Shown piece after piece: positions 35,832 to 49,565 of a DNA stretch of 64,000 bases. The notes beneath the pieces were generated by a model, which had not been told where the DNA came from, made no database searches, and worked only from the letters and a program-made list of their open reading frames with translations. Each line of letters opens with the position of its first letter. Positions within the stretch are counted from its first letter, which is position 1. The position numbers and the translations under genes are program-made. This DNA comes from Ceratothoa steindachneri. Lineage: Eukaryota; Arthropoda; Malacostraca; Isopoda; Cymothoidae. The stretch lies in contig OZ018338.1 in NCBI GenBank assembly GCA_963969495.1, positions 46,879,206 to 46,943,205 of the forward strand, read 5' to 3'.

Positions 35832-37987
35832 TTGAAAAATGGGAGTTTTTTAGATGATGCAAATATCTTCAAACTTATCCAATTAGGGTCTCCGATTATA
35901 AGTGATATCAAGCAAAATCATGCAAAAACGGTCAGTTTTGAGATTCGATCGATTTCTTATAAAAAGCTTGAAAACGTCAGTTTTGGGAAAATAAACCGTT
36001 TTTCAAACTTAGCAAGATATTTCTCTCGAATCTAAGTAATATTAACCAAAACCGGGAAAAACGGCCGTTTTTAAGGTTTGGTCTATTTCCAAAAAAATGA
36101 TTGAAAAGCGGGAGTTTTTTAGATGGTGCAAATATCTTCAAACCTATCCAATAAAGGTCTCCGATTATAAGTAATATTAGGCAAAATCATGCAAAAACGG
36201 TCAGTTTTGAGATTCGATCGATTTCTTAAAAAAAGCTCGAAAAACATCAGTTTTGGGAAAATAAACCGTTTTTCAAACTTAGCAAGTTATTGCTCTCGAA
36301 TCTAAGTAATATTAACCAAAACCTCGAAAAACGGCCGTTTTTAAGGTTTGATCCATTTCCCAAAAAATGATTGAAAAGAGGGAGTTTTTTGGATAATGCA
36401 AATATTTTTAAACCTATCCAATTAAGGTCTCCGATTATAAGTAATATTAGGCAAAATCATGCAAAAACGGTCAGTTTTGAGATTCGATCGATTTCTTAAA
36501 AAAAGTTCGAAAAACATCAGTTTTGGGAAAATAAACCGTTTTTCAAACTCAGCAAGTTATTGCTCTCGAATCTAAGTAATATTTACCAACACCTGGAAAA
36601 ACGGCCGTTTTTAAGGTTTAAACCATTTCCTAAAAAAGATTGAAAATCGGGAGTTTTTTGGATGATGCAAATATCTTCAAACCTATCCAATTAAGGTCTC
36701 CGATTATAAGTAATATTAGGCAAAAACATGCAAAAACGGCCAGTTTTGAGATTCGATCGATTTCTTATAAAAAGCTTGAAAACGTCAGTTTTGGGAAAAT
36801 AAACCGTTTTTCAAACTTAGCAAGTTATTTCTCTCGAATCTAAGTAATATAAACTAAAACTTGGAAAAACGGCCGTTTTTAAGGTTTGATCCATTTACTA
36901 AAAAAAAAATGAAAAACGGGAGTTTTTTGGATAATGCAAATATCTTCAAACCTATCCAATTAAGGTCTCCGATTATAAGTAATATTAGTCAAAATCATGC
37001 AAAAACGGTCAGTTTCGAGATTCGATCGATTTCTTAAAAAAAGCTCGAAAAACATCAGTTTTGGAAAAATAAACTGTTTTTAAACCTAAGCAGGTTATTG
37101 CTCTCGAATCTAAGTAATATTAACAGAAACCTGAAAAAACGGCCGTTTTTGAGGTTTGATCCTTTTCCTAAAAAAGATTGAATAAAGGGCGTTTTTTGGA
37201 TGATTCAAATATTTTCAAACCTATCCAATTAAGGTCTCCGATTATAAGTAATATTAGGAAAAAACATGCAAAAACGGTCACTTTTGAGATTCGATCGATT
37301 TCTTAAAAAAAGCTCGAAATACGTCGGTTTTAGGAAAATAAACCGTTTTTCAAACTTAGCAAGTTATTGCTCTCGAATCTAAGTAATATTAAGCAAAAGC
37401 TGGAAAAACGGCCGTTTTTAAGGTTTGGTCTACATATTTCCAAAAAAATGATTGAAAAGAGGGAGTTTTTTGGATGGTGCAAATATCTTCAAACCTATCC
37501 AATTAAGGTCTCCGATAATAAGTAATATTAGGAAAAAACATTGCAAAAACGGCCAGTTTTGAGATTCAATCGATTTCTTAAAAAAAGCTTGAAAAACGTC
37601 AGTTTTGTAAAATAAACCGTTTTTCAAACTTAGCAAGTTACTGATCCCATATCTAAGTAATATTAACCAAAACCTGGAAAAACGGCCGTTTTTAAGGTTT
37701 GATCCATTTTCTAAAAAAGATTGAAAAACGGGAGTTTTTTGGATAATGCAAATATTTTAAAACCTATTCAATTAGGTCTCCGATTATTAGTAATATTAGG
37801 CTAAAACATGCAAAAACGGTCAGTTTTGAGATTCGATCGATTTCTTAAAAAAGCTCGAAAAACGTCTGTTTTGGGAAAATAAGCCATTTTTCAAACTTAG
37901 CAAGTTATTGCTCTCGAATCGAAGTAATATTAACCAAAACCTGAAAAAACGGCCGTTTTTAAGGTTTGATCCATTTCCTAAAAAAGA
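35832..37987 (+). repeat. 8-monomer composite HOR (2156 bp)
   Basis: D is followed by a monomer that starts as E and ends as S (switch between 36249 and 36280), then E''-F-G-H-T-R. It joins a 7-monomer unit to the end of a 5-monomer unit. Confidence 0.72.
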
Positions 37988-39872
37988 TTGAAAAATGGGA
38001 GTTTTTTAGATGATGCAAATATCTTCAAACTTATCCAATTAGGGTCTCCGATTATAAGTGATATCAAGCAAAATCATGCAAAAACGGTCAGTTTTGAGAT
38101 TCGATCGATTTCTTATAAAAAGCTTGAAAACGTCAGTTTTGGGAAAATAAACCGTTTTTCAAACTTAGCAAGATATTTCTCTCGAATCTAAGTAATATTA
38201 ACCAAAACCGGGAAAAACGGCCGTTTTTAAGGTTTGGTCTATTTCCAAAAAAATGATTGAAAAGCGGGAGTTTTTTAGATGGTGCAAATATCTTCAAACC
38301 TATCCAATAAAGGTCTCCGATTATAAGTAATATTAGGCAAAATCATGCAAAAACGGTCAGTTTTGAGATTCGATCGATTTCTTAAAAAAAGCTCGAAAAA
38401 CATCAGTTTTGGGAAAATAAACCGTTTTTCAAACTCAGCAAGTTATTGCTCTCGAATCTAAGTAATATTTACCAACACCTGGAAAAACGGCCGTTTTTAC
38501 GGTTTAAACCATTTCCTAAAAAAGATTGGAAATCGGGAGTTTTTTGGATTATGCAAATATCTTCAAACCTATCCAATTAAGGTCTCCGATTATAAGTAAT
38601 ATTAGGCAAAAACATGCAAAAACGGCCAGTTTTGAGATTCGATCGATTTCTTATAAAAAGCTTGAAAACGTCAGTTTTGGGAAAATAAACCGTTTTTCAA
38701 ACTTAGCAAGTTATTTCTTTCGAATCTAAGGAATATAAAACAAAACTTGGAAAAACGGCCGTTTCTAAGGTTTGATCCATTTACTAAAAAAAAAAATGAA
38801 AAACGGGAGTTTTTTGGATAATGCAAATATCTTCAAACCTATCCAATTAAGGTCTCCGTTTATAAGTAATATTAGGCAAAAACATGTAAAAACGGCCAGT
38901 TTTAACATTCGATCGATTTCTTAAAAAAAGCTTCCAAAACATCAGTTTTGGAAAAATAAACTGTTTTTAAACCTAAGCAGGTTATTGCTCTCGAATCTAA
39001 GTAATATTAACCGAAACCTGAAAAAAATTGCCGTTTTTGAGGTTTTATCCTTTTCCTAAAAAAGATTGAATAAAGGGCGTTTTTTGGATGATTCAAATAT
39101 TTTCAAACCTATCCAATTAAGGTCTCCGATTATAAGTAATATTAGGAAAAAACATGCAAAAACGGTCAGTTTTGAGATTCGATCGATTTCTTAAAAAAAG
39201 CTCGAAAAACGTCGGTTTTAGGAAAATAAACCGTTTTTCAAACTTAGCAAGTTATTGCTCTCGAATCTAAGTAATATTAAGCAAAAGCTGGAAAAACGGC
39301 CGTTTTTAAGGTTTGGTCTATTTCCAAAAAAATGATTGAAAAGAGGGAGTTTTTTGGATGGTGCAAATATCTTCAAACCTATCCAATAAAGGTCTCCGAT
39401 TATAAGTAATATTAGGCAAAAACATGCAAAAACGGCCAGTTTTGAGATTCGATCGATTACTTATAAAAAGCTTGAAAACGTCAGTTTTGGGAAAATAAAC
39501 CGTTTTTCAAACTTAGCAAGTTATTTCTCTCGAATCTAAGTAATATTAACCAAAACCTCGAAAAACGGCCGTTTTTAAGGTTTGATCCATTTTCAAAAAA
39601 ATGATTGAAAAGAGGGAGTTTTTTGGATAATGCAAATATTTTAAAACCTATTCAATTAGGTCTCCGATTATTAGTAATATTAGGCTAAAACATGCAAAAA
39701 CGGTCAGTTTTGAGATTCGATCGATTTCTTAAAAAAGCTCGAAAAACGTCTGTTTTGGGAAAATAAGCCGTTTTTCAAACTTAGCAAGTTATTGCTCTCG
39801 AATCGAAGTAATATTAACCAAAACCTGAAAAAAACGGCCGTTTTTAAGGTTTGATCCATTTCCTAAAAAAGA
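37988..39872 (+). repeat. 7-monomer HOR, type II (1885 bp)
   Basis: Nearly identical to 33947-35831, including its private variants. It belongs to a larger duplication of about 4.04 kb. Confidence 0.8.
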
Positions 39873-42800
39873 TTGAAAAATGGGAGTTTTTTAGATGATG
39901 CAAATATCTTCAAACTTATCCAATTAGGGTCTCCGATTATAAGTGATATCAAGCAAAATCATGCAAAAACGGTCAGTTTTGAGATTCGATCGATTTCTTA
40001 TAAAAAGCTTGAAAACGTCAGTTTTGGGAAAATAAACCGTTTTTCAAACTTAGCAAGATATTTCTCTCGAATCTAAGTAATATTAACCAAAACCGGGAAA
40101 AACGGCCGTTTTTAAGGTTTGGTCTATTTCCAAAAAAATGATTGAAAAGCGGGAGTTTTTTAGATGGTGCAAATATCTTCAAACCTATCCAATAAAGGTC
40201 TCCGATTATAAGTAATATTAGGCAAAATCATGCAAAAACGGTCAGTTTTGAGATTCGATCGATTTCTTAAAAAAAGCTCGAAAAACATCAGTTTTGGGAA
40301 AATAAACCGTTTTTCAAACTCAGCAAGTTATTGCTCTCGAATCTAAGTAATATTTACCAACACCTGGAAAAACGGCCGTTTTTAAGGTTTAAACCATTTC
40401 CTAAAAAAGATTGGAAATCGGGAGTTTTTGGATGATGCAAATATCTTCAAACCTATCCAATTAAGGTCTCCGATTATAAGTAATATTAGGCAAAAACATG
40501 CAAAAACGGCCAGTTTTGAGATTCGATCGATTTCTTATAAAAAGCTTGAAAACGTCAGTTTTGGGAAAATAAACCGTTTTTCAAACTTAGCAAGTTATTT
40601 CTCTCGAATCTAAGTAATATAAAACAAAACTTGGAAAAACAGCCGTTTTTAAGGTTTGATCCATTTACTAAAAAAAAAAAATGAAAAACGGGAGTTTTTT
40701 GGATAATGCAAATATCTTCAAACCTATCCAATTAAGGTCTCCGTTTATAAGTAATATTAGGCAAAAACATGCAAAAACGGCCAGTTTTAACATTCGATCG
40801 ATTTCTTAAAAAAAGCTTCCAAAACATCAGTTTTGGAAAAATAAACTGTTTTTAAACCTAAGCAGGTTATTGCTCTCGAATCTAAGTAATATTAACCGAA
40901 ACCTGAAAAAAATTACCGTTTTTGAGGTTTTATCCTTTTCCTAATAAGATTGAATAAAGGGCGTTTTTTGGATGATTCAAATATTTTCAAACCTATCCAA
41001 TTAAGGTCTCCGATTATAAGTAATATTAGGAAAAAACATGCAAAAACGGTCAGTTTTGAGATTCGATCGATTTCTTAAAAAAAGCTCGAAATACGTCGGT
41101 TTTAGGAAAATAAACCGTTTTTCAAACTTAGCAAGTTATTGCTCTCGAATCTGAGTAATATTAAGTAAAAGCTGGAAAAACGGCCGTTTTTAAGGTTTGG
41201 TCTATTTCCAAAAAAATGATTGAAAAGAGGGAGTTTTTTGGATGGTGCAAATATCTTCAAACCTATCCAATAAAGGTCTCCGATTATAAGTAATATTAGG
41301 CAAAAACATGCAAAAACGGCCAGTTTTGAGATTCGATCGATTACTTATAAAAAGCTTGAAAACGTCAGTTTTGGGAAAATAAACCGTTTTTCAAACTTAG
41401 CAAGTTATTGCTCTCGAATCTAAGTAATATTAACCAAAACCTCGAAAAACGGCCGTTTTTAAGGTTTGATCCATTTCCAAAAAAAGGATTGAAAAGAGGG
41501 AGTTTTTTGGATAATGCAAATATTTTTAAACCTATCCAATTAAGGTCTCCGATTATAAGTAATATTAGGCAAAATCATGCAAAAACGGTCAGTTTTGAGA
41601 TTCGATCGATTTCTTAAAAAAAGTTCGAAAAACATCAGTTTTGGGAAAATAAACCGTTTTTCAAACTCAGCAAGTTATTGCTCTCGAATCTAAGTAATAT
41701 TTACCAACACCTGGAAAAACGGCCGTTTTTAAGGTTTAAACCATTTCCTAAAAAAGATTGAAAATCGGGAGTTTTTTGGATGATGCAAATATCTTCAAAC
41801 CTATCCAATTAAGGTCTCCGATTATAAGTAATATTAGGCAAAAACATGCAAAAACGGCCAGTTTTGAGATTCGATCGATTTCTTATAAAAAGCTTGAAAA
41901 CGTCAGTTTTGGGAAAATAAACCGTTTTTCAAACTTAGCAAGTTATTTCTCTCGAATCTAAGTAATATAAACTAAAACTTGGAAAAACGGCCGTTTTTAA
42001 GGTTTGATCCATTTACTAAAAAAAAAATGAAAAACGGGAGTTTTTTGGATAATGCAAATATCTTCAAACCTATCCAATTAAGGTCTCCGATTATAAGTAA
42101 TATTAGTCAAAATCATGCAAAAACGGTCAGTTTTGTGATTCGATCGATTTCTTAAAAAAAGCTCGAAAAACATCAGTTTTGGAAAAATAAACTGTTTTTA
42201 AACCTAAGCAGGTTATTGCTCTCGAATCTAAGTAATATTAACAGAAACCTGAAAAAACGGCCGTTTTTGAGGTTTGATCCTTTTCCTAAAAAAGATTGAA
42301 TAAAGGGCGTTTTTTGGATGATTCAAATATTTTCAAACCTATCCAATTAAGGTCTCCGATTATAAGTAATATTAGGAAAAAACATGCAAAAACGGTCACT
42401 TTTGAGATTCGATCGATTTCTTAAAAAAAGCTCGAAATACGTCGGTTTTAGGAAAATAAACCGTTTTTCAAACTTAGCAAGTTATTGCTCTCGAATCTAA
42501 GTAATATTAAGCAAAAGCTGGAAAAACGGCCGTTTTTAAGGTTTGGTCTATTTCCAAAAAAATGATTGAAAAGAGGGAGTTTTTTGGATGGTGCAAATAT
42601 CTTCAAACCTATCCAATTAAGGTCTCCGATAATAAGTAATATTAGGAAAAAACATTGCAAAACCGGCCAGTTTTGAGATTCAATCGATTTCTTAAAAAAA
42701 GCTTGAAAAACGTCAGTTTTGTAAAATAAACCGTTTTTCAAACTTAGCAAGTTACTGATCCCATATCTAAGTAATATTAACCAAAACCTGGAAAAACGGC

Positions 42801-43101
42801 CGTTTTTAAGGTTTGATCCATTTTCTAAAAAAGATTGAAAAACGGGAGTTTTTTGGATAATGCAAATATTTTAAAACCTATTCAATTAGGTCTCCGATTA
42901 TTAGTAATATTAGGCTAAAACATGCAAAAACGGTCAGTTTTGAGATTCGATCGATTTCTTAAAAAAGCTCGAAAAACGTCTGTTTTGGGAAAATAAGCCG
43001 TTTTTCAAACTTAGCAAGTTATTGCTCTCGAATCGAAGTAATATTAACCAAAACCTGAAAAAACGGCCGTTTTTAAGGTTTGATCCATTTCCTAAAAAAG
43101 A
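39873..43101 (+). repeat. 12-monomer composite HOR (3229 bp)
   Basis: D and E are followed by a full 5-monomer unit (about 40411-41757) and then F-G-H-T-R. It equals a type I 7-monomer unit with a 5-monomer unit inserted in register. Confidence 0.75.
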
Positions 43102-44987
43102 TTGAAAAATGGGAGTTTTTTAGATGTTGCAAATATCTTCAAACCTATCCAATTAGGGTCTCCGATTATAAGTGATATCAAGCAAAATCATGCAAAAACG
43201 GTCAGTTTTGAGATTCGATCGATTTCTTATAAAAAGCTTGAAAACGTCAGTTTTGGGAAAATAAACCGTTTTTCAAACTTAGCAAGATATTTCTCTCGAA
43301 TCTAAGTAATATTAACCAAAACCGGGAAAAACGGCCGTTTTTAAGGTTTGGTCTATTTCCAAAAAAATGATTGAAAAGCGGGAGTTTTTTAGATGGTGCA
43401 AATATCTTCAAACCTATCCAATAAAGGTCTCCGATTATAAGTAATATTAGGCAAAATCATGCAAAAACGGTCAGTTTTGAGATTCGATCGATTTCTTAAA
43501 AAAAGCTCGAAAAACATCAGTTTTGGGAAAATAAACCGTTTTTCAAACTCAGCAAGTTATTGCTCTCGAATCTAAGTAATATTTACCAACACCTGGAAAA
43601 ACGGCCGTTTTTACGGTTTAAACCATTTCCTAAAAAAGATTGGAAATCGGGAGTTTTTTGGATTATGCAAATATCTTCAAACCTATCCAATTAAGGTCTC
43701 CGATTATAAGTAATATTAGGCAAAAACATGCAAAAACGGCCAGTTTTGAGATTCGATCGATTTCTTATAAAAAGCTTGAAAACGTCAGTTTTGGGAAAAT
43801 AAACCGTTTTTCAAACTTAGCAAGTTATTTCTTTCGAATCTAAGTAATATAAAACAAAACTTGGAAAAACGGCCGTTTTTAAGGTTTGATCCATTTACTA
43901 AAAAAAAAAATGAAAAACGGGAGTTTTTTGGATAATGCAAATATCTTCAAACCTATCCAATTAAGGTCTCCGTTTATAAGTAATATTAGGCAAAAATATG
44001 CAAAAACGGCCAGTTTTAACATTCGATCGATTTCTTAAAAAAAGCTTCCAAAACATCGGTTTTGGAAAAATAAACTGTTTTTAAACCTAAGCAGGTTATT
44101 GCTCTCGAATCTAAGTAATATTAACCGAAACCTGAAAAAAATTGCCGTTTTTGAGGTTTTATCCTTTTCCTAAAAAAGATTGAATAAACGGCGTTTTTTG
44201 GATGATTCAAATATTTTCAAACCTATCCAATTAAGGTCTCCGATTATAAGTAATATTAGGAAAAAACATGCAAAAACGGTCAGTTTTGAGATTCGATCGA
44301 TTTCTTAAAAAAAGCTCGAAAAACGTCGGTTTTAGGAAAATAAACCGTTTTTCAAACTTAGCAAGTTATTGCTCTCGAATCTAAGTAATATTAAGCAAAA
44401 GCTGGAAAAACGGCCGTTTTTAAGGTTTGGTCTATTTCCAAAAAAATGATTGAAAAGAGGGAGTTTTTTGGATGGTGCAAATATCTTCAAACCTATCCAA
44501 TAAAGGTCTCCGATTATAAGTAATATTAGGCAAAAACATGCAAAAACGGCCAGTTTTGAGATTCGATCGATTACTTATAAAAAGCTTGAAAACGTCAGTT
44601 TTGGGAAAATAAACCGTTTTTCAAACTTAGCAAGTTATTTCTCTCGAATCTAAGTAATATTAACCAAAACCTCGAAAAACGGCCGTTCTTAAGGTTTGAT
44701 CCATTTCCAAAAAAATGATTGAAAAGAGGGAGTTTTTTGGATAATGCAAATATTTTAAAACCTATTCAATTAGGTCTCCGATTATTAGTAATATTAGGCT
44801 AAAACATGCAAAAACGGTCAGTTTTGAGATTCGATCGATTTCTTAAAAAAGCTCGAAAAACGTCTGTTTTGGGAAAATAAGCCGTTTTTCAAACTTAGCA
44901 AGTTATTGCTCTCGAATCGAAGTAATATTAACCAAAACCTGAAAAAAAACGGCCGTTTTTAAGGTTTGATCCATTTCCTAAAAAAGA
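43102..44987 (+). repeat. 7-monomer HOR, type II (1886 bp)
   Basis: Order D-E-F'-G'-H'-S-R. Variants AAAAATATGCAAAAACGG, AACATCGGTTTTGG, AAACGGCGTTTT and CCGTTCTTAAGG recur about 2423 bp downstream. Confidence 0.8.
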
Positions 44988-47410
44988 TTGAAAAATGGGA
45001 GTTTTTTAGATGATGCAAATATCTTCAAACTTATCCAATTAGGGTCTCCGATTATAAGTGATATCAAGCAAAATCATGCAAAAACGGTCAGTTTTGAGAT
45101 TCGATCGATTTCTTATAGAAAGCTTGAAAACGTCAGTTTTGGGAAAATAAACCGTTTTTCAAACTTAGCAAGATATTTCTCTCGAATCTAAGTAATATTA
45201 ACCAAAACCGGGAAAAACGGCCGTTTTTAAGGTTTGGTCTATTTCCAAAAAAATGATTGAAAATCGGGAGTTTTTTGGATGGTGCAAATATCTTCAAACC
45301 TATCCAATTAAGGTCTCCGATTATAAGTAATATTAGGCAAAATCATGCAAAAACGGTCAGTTTTGAGATTCGATCGATTTCTTAAAAAAAGCTCGAAAAA
45401 CATCAGTTTTGGGAAAATAAACCGTTTTTCAAACTCAGCAAGTTATTGCTCTCGAATCTAAGTAAATATTTACCAACACCTGGAAAAACGGCCGTTTTTA
45501 AGGTTTAAACCATTTCCTAAAAAAGATTGGAAATCGGGAGTTTTTTGGATGATGCAAATATCTTCAAACCTATCCATTAAGGTCTCCGATTATAAGTAAT
45601 ATTAGGCAAAAACATGCAAAAACGGCCAGTTTTGAGATTCGATCGATTTCTTATAAAAAGCTTGAAAACGTCAGTTTTGGGAAAATAAACCGTTTTTCAA
45701 ACTTAGCAAGTTATTTCTCTCGAATCTAAGTAATATTAACCAAAACCGGGAAAAACGGCCGTTTTTAAGGTTTGGTCTATTTCCAAAAAAATGATTGAAA
45801 ATCGGGAGTTTTTTGGATGGTGCAAATATCTTCAAACCTATCCAATAAAGGTCTCCGATTATAAGTAATATTAGGCAAAATCATGCAAAAACGGTCAGTT
45901 TTGAGATTCGATCGATTTCTTAAAAAAAGCTCGAAAAACATCAGTTTTGGGAAAATAAACCGTTTTTCAAACTCAGCAAGTTATTGCTCTCGAATCTAAG
46001 TAATATTTACCAACACCTGGAAAAACGGCCGTTTTACGGTTTAAACCATTTCCTAAAAAAGATTGGAAATCGGGAGTTTTTTGGATTATGCAAATATCTT
46101 CAAACCTATCCAATTAAGGTCTCCGATTATAAGTAATATTAGGCAAAAACATGCAAAAACGGCCAGTTTTGAGATTCGATCGATTTCTTATAAAAAGCTT
46201 GAAAACGTCAGTTTTGGGAAAATAAACCGTTTTTCAAACTTAGCAAGTTATTTCTTTCGAATCTAAGTAATATAAAACAAAACTTGGAAAAACGGCCGTT
46301 TTTAAGGTTTGATCCATTTACTAAAAAAAAAAAATGAAAAACGGGAGTTTTTTGGATAATGCAAATATCTTCAAACCTATCCAATTAAGGTCTCCGTTTA
46401 TAAGTAATATTAGGCAAAAATATGCAAAAACGGCCAGTTTTAACATTCGATCGATTTCTTAAAAAAAGCTTCCAAAACATCGGTTTTGGAAAAATAAACT
46501 GTTTTTAAACCTAAGCAGGTTATTGCTCTCGAATCTAAGTAATATTAACCGAAACCTGAAAAAAATTGCCGTTTTTGAGGTTTTATCCTTTTCCTAAAAA
46601 AGATTGAATAAACGGCGTTTTTTGGATGATTCAAATATTTTCAAACCTATCCAATTAAGGTCTCCGATTATAAGTAATATTAGGAAAAAACATGCAAAAA
46701 CGGTCAGTTTTGAGATTCGATCGATTTCTTAAAAAAAGCTCGAAAAACGTCGGTTTTAGGAAAATAAACCGTTTTTCAAACTTAGCAATTTATTGCTCTC
46801 GAATCTAAGTAATATTAAGCAAAAGCTGGAAAAACGGCCGTTTTTAAGGTTTGGTCTATTTCCAAAAAAATGATTGAAAAGAGGGAGTTTTTTGGATGGT
46901 GCAAATATCTTCAAACCTATCCAATAAAGGTCTCCGATTATAAGTAATATTAGGCAAAAACATGCAAAAACGGCCAGTTTTGAGATTCGATCGATTACTT
47001 ATAAAAAGCTTGAAAACGTCAGTTTTGGGAAAATAAACCGTTTTTCAAACTTAGCAAGTTATTTCTCTCGAATCTAAGTAATATTAACCAAAACCTCGAA
47101 AAACGCCGTTCTTAAGGTTTGATCCATTTCCAAAAAAATGATTGAAAAGAGGGAGTTTTTTGGATAATGCAAATATTTTAAAACCTATTCAATTAGGTCT
47201 CCGATTATTAGTAATATTAGGCTAAAACATGCAAAAACGGTCAGTTTTGAGATTCGATCGATTTCTTAAAAAAGCTCGAAAAACGTCTGTTTTGGGAAAA
47301 TAAGCCGTTTTTCAAACTTAGCAAGTTATTGCTCTCGAATCGAAGTAATATTAACCAAAACCTGAAAAAAAACGGCCGTTTTTAAGGTTTGATCCATTTC
47401 CTAAAAAAGA
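44988..47410 (+). repeat. 9-monomer composite HOR (2423 bp)
   Basis: This unit starts with a D monomer carrying CTTATAGAAAGCTTG and has an extra E/F pair before F'-G'-H'-S-R. The next D monomer, at 47411, carries the same CTTATAGAAAG variant. Comparison of 43640-46062 with 46063-48160 shows a duplication of about 2423 bp. Confidence 0.75.
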
Positions 47411-49565
47411 TTGAAAAATGGGAGTTTTTAGATGATGCAAATATCTTCAAACTTATCCAATTAGGGTCTCCGATTATAAGTGATATCAAGCAAAATCATG
47501 CAAAAACGGTCAGTTTTGAGATTCGATCGATTTCTTATAGAAAGCTTGAAAACGTCAGTTTTGGGAAAATAAACCGTTTTTCAAACTTAGCAAGATATTT
47601 CTCTCGAATCTAAGTAATATTAACCAAAACCGGGAAAAACGGCCGTTTTTAAGGTTTGGTCTATTTCCAAAAAAATGATTGAAAATCGGGAGTTTTTTGG
47701 ATGGTGCAAATATCTTCAAACCTATCCAATTAAGGTCTCCGATTATAAGTAATATTAGGCAAAATCATGCAAAAACGGTCAGTTTTGAGATTCGATCGAT
47801 TTCTTAAAAAAAGCTCGAAAAACATCAGTTTTGGGAAAATAAACCGTTTTTCAAACTCAGCAAGTTATTGCTCTCGAATCTAAGTAATATTTACCAACAC
47901 CTGGAAAAACGGCCGTTTTTAAGGTTTAAACCATTTCCTAAAAAAGATTGGAAATCGGGAGTTTTTTGGATGATGCAAATATCTTCAAACCTATCCAATT
48001 AAGGTCTCCGATTATAAGTAATATTAGGCAAAAACATGCAAAAACGGCCAGTTTTGAGATTCGATCGATTTCTTATAAAAAGCTTGAAAACGTCAGTTTT
48101 GGGAAAATAAACCGTTTTTCAAACTTAGCAAGTTATTTCTCTCGAATCTAAGTAATATAAAACAAAACTTGGAAAAACGGCCGTTTTTAAGGTTTGATCC
48201 ATTTACTAAAAAAAAAAAATGAAAAACGGGAGTTTTTTGGATAATGCAAATATCTTCAAACCTATCCAATTAAGGTCTCCGTTTATAAGTAATATTAGGC
48301 AAAAATATGCAAAAACGGCCAGTTTTAACATTCGATCGATTTCTTAAAAAAAGCTCGAAAACGTCAGTTTTGGGAAAATAAACCGTTTTTCAAACTTAGC
48401 AAGTTATTTCTCTCGAATCTAAGTAATATAAACTAAAACTTGGAAAAACGGCCGTTTTTAAGGTTTGATCCATTTACTAAAAAAAAAAATGAAAAACGGG
48501 AGTTTTTTGGATAATGCAAATATCTTCAAACCTATCCAATTAAGGTCTCCGATTATAAGTAATATTAGTCAAAATCATGCAAAAACGGTCAGTTTTGAGA
48601 TTCGATCGATTTCTTAAAAAAAGCTCGAAAAACATCAGTTTTGGAAAAATAAACTGTTTTTAAACCTAAGCAGGTTATTGCTCTCGAATCTAAGTAATAT
48701 TAACAGAAACCTGAAAAAACGGCCGTTTTTGAGGTTTGATTTTTTTTATAAAAAAGATTGAATAAAGGGCGTTTTTTGGATGATTCAAATATTTTCAAAC
48801 CTATCCAATTAAGGTCTCCGATTATAAGTAATATTAGGAAAAAACATGCAAAAACGGTCACTTTTGAGATTCGATCGATTTCTTAAAAAAAGCTCGAAAT
48901 ACGTCGGTTTTAGGAAAATAAACCGTTTTTCAAACTTAGCAAGTTATTGCTCTCGAATCTAAGTAATATTAAGCAAAAGCTGGAAAAACGGCCGTTTTTA
49001 AGGTTTGGTCTATTTCCAAAAAAATGATTGAAAAGAGGGAGTTTTTTGGATGGTGCAAATATCTTTAAACCTATCCAATTAAGGTCTCCGATAATAAGTA
49101 ATATTAGGAAAAAACATTGCAAAAAACGGCCAGTTTTGAGATTCAATCGATTTCTTAAAAAAAAAGCTTGAAAAACGTCAGTTTTGTAAAATAAACCGTT
49201 TTTCAAACTTAGCAAGTTACTGATCCACTATCTAAGTAATATTAACCAAAACCTGGAAAAACGGCCGTTTTAAGGTTTGATCCATTTTCTAAAAAAGATT
49301 GAAAACGGGAGTTTTGTGGATAATGCAAATATTTTAAAACCTATTCAATTAGGTCTCCGATTATTAGTAATATTAGGCTAAAACATGCAAAAAACGGTCA
49401 GTTTTGAGATTCGATCGATTTCTTAAAAAAGCTCGAAAAACGTCTGTTTTGGGAAAATAAGCCGTTTTTCAAACTTAGCAAGTTATTGCTCTCGAATCGA
49501 AGTAATATTAACCAAAACCTGAAAAAACGGCCGTTTTTAAGGTTTGATCCATTTCCTAAAAAAGA
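47411..49565 (+). repeat. 8-monomer composite HOR (2155 bp)
   Basis: D-E-F is followed by a chimeric monomer, then G-H-T-R. The chimera starts as G' (TTTTAACATTCGATCG) and becomes F (GAAAACGTCAG, ATAAACTAAAAC) near 48350. Homopolymer irregularities become frequent in its last part. Confidence 0.72.

Noticed and set aside
48910..49215. Minus-strand open frames of about 100 codons, as at 5975, 42448, 50800 and 56456
   Set aside because: They arise where the T monomer's one-base insertion and deletion happen to join frames across two monomers. They recur only because that HOR part recurs. No domain, signal or independent conservation is seen.
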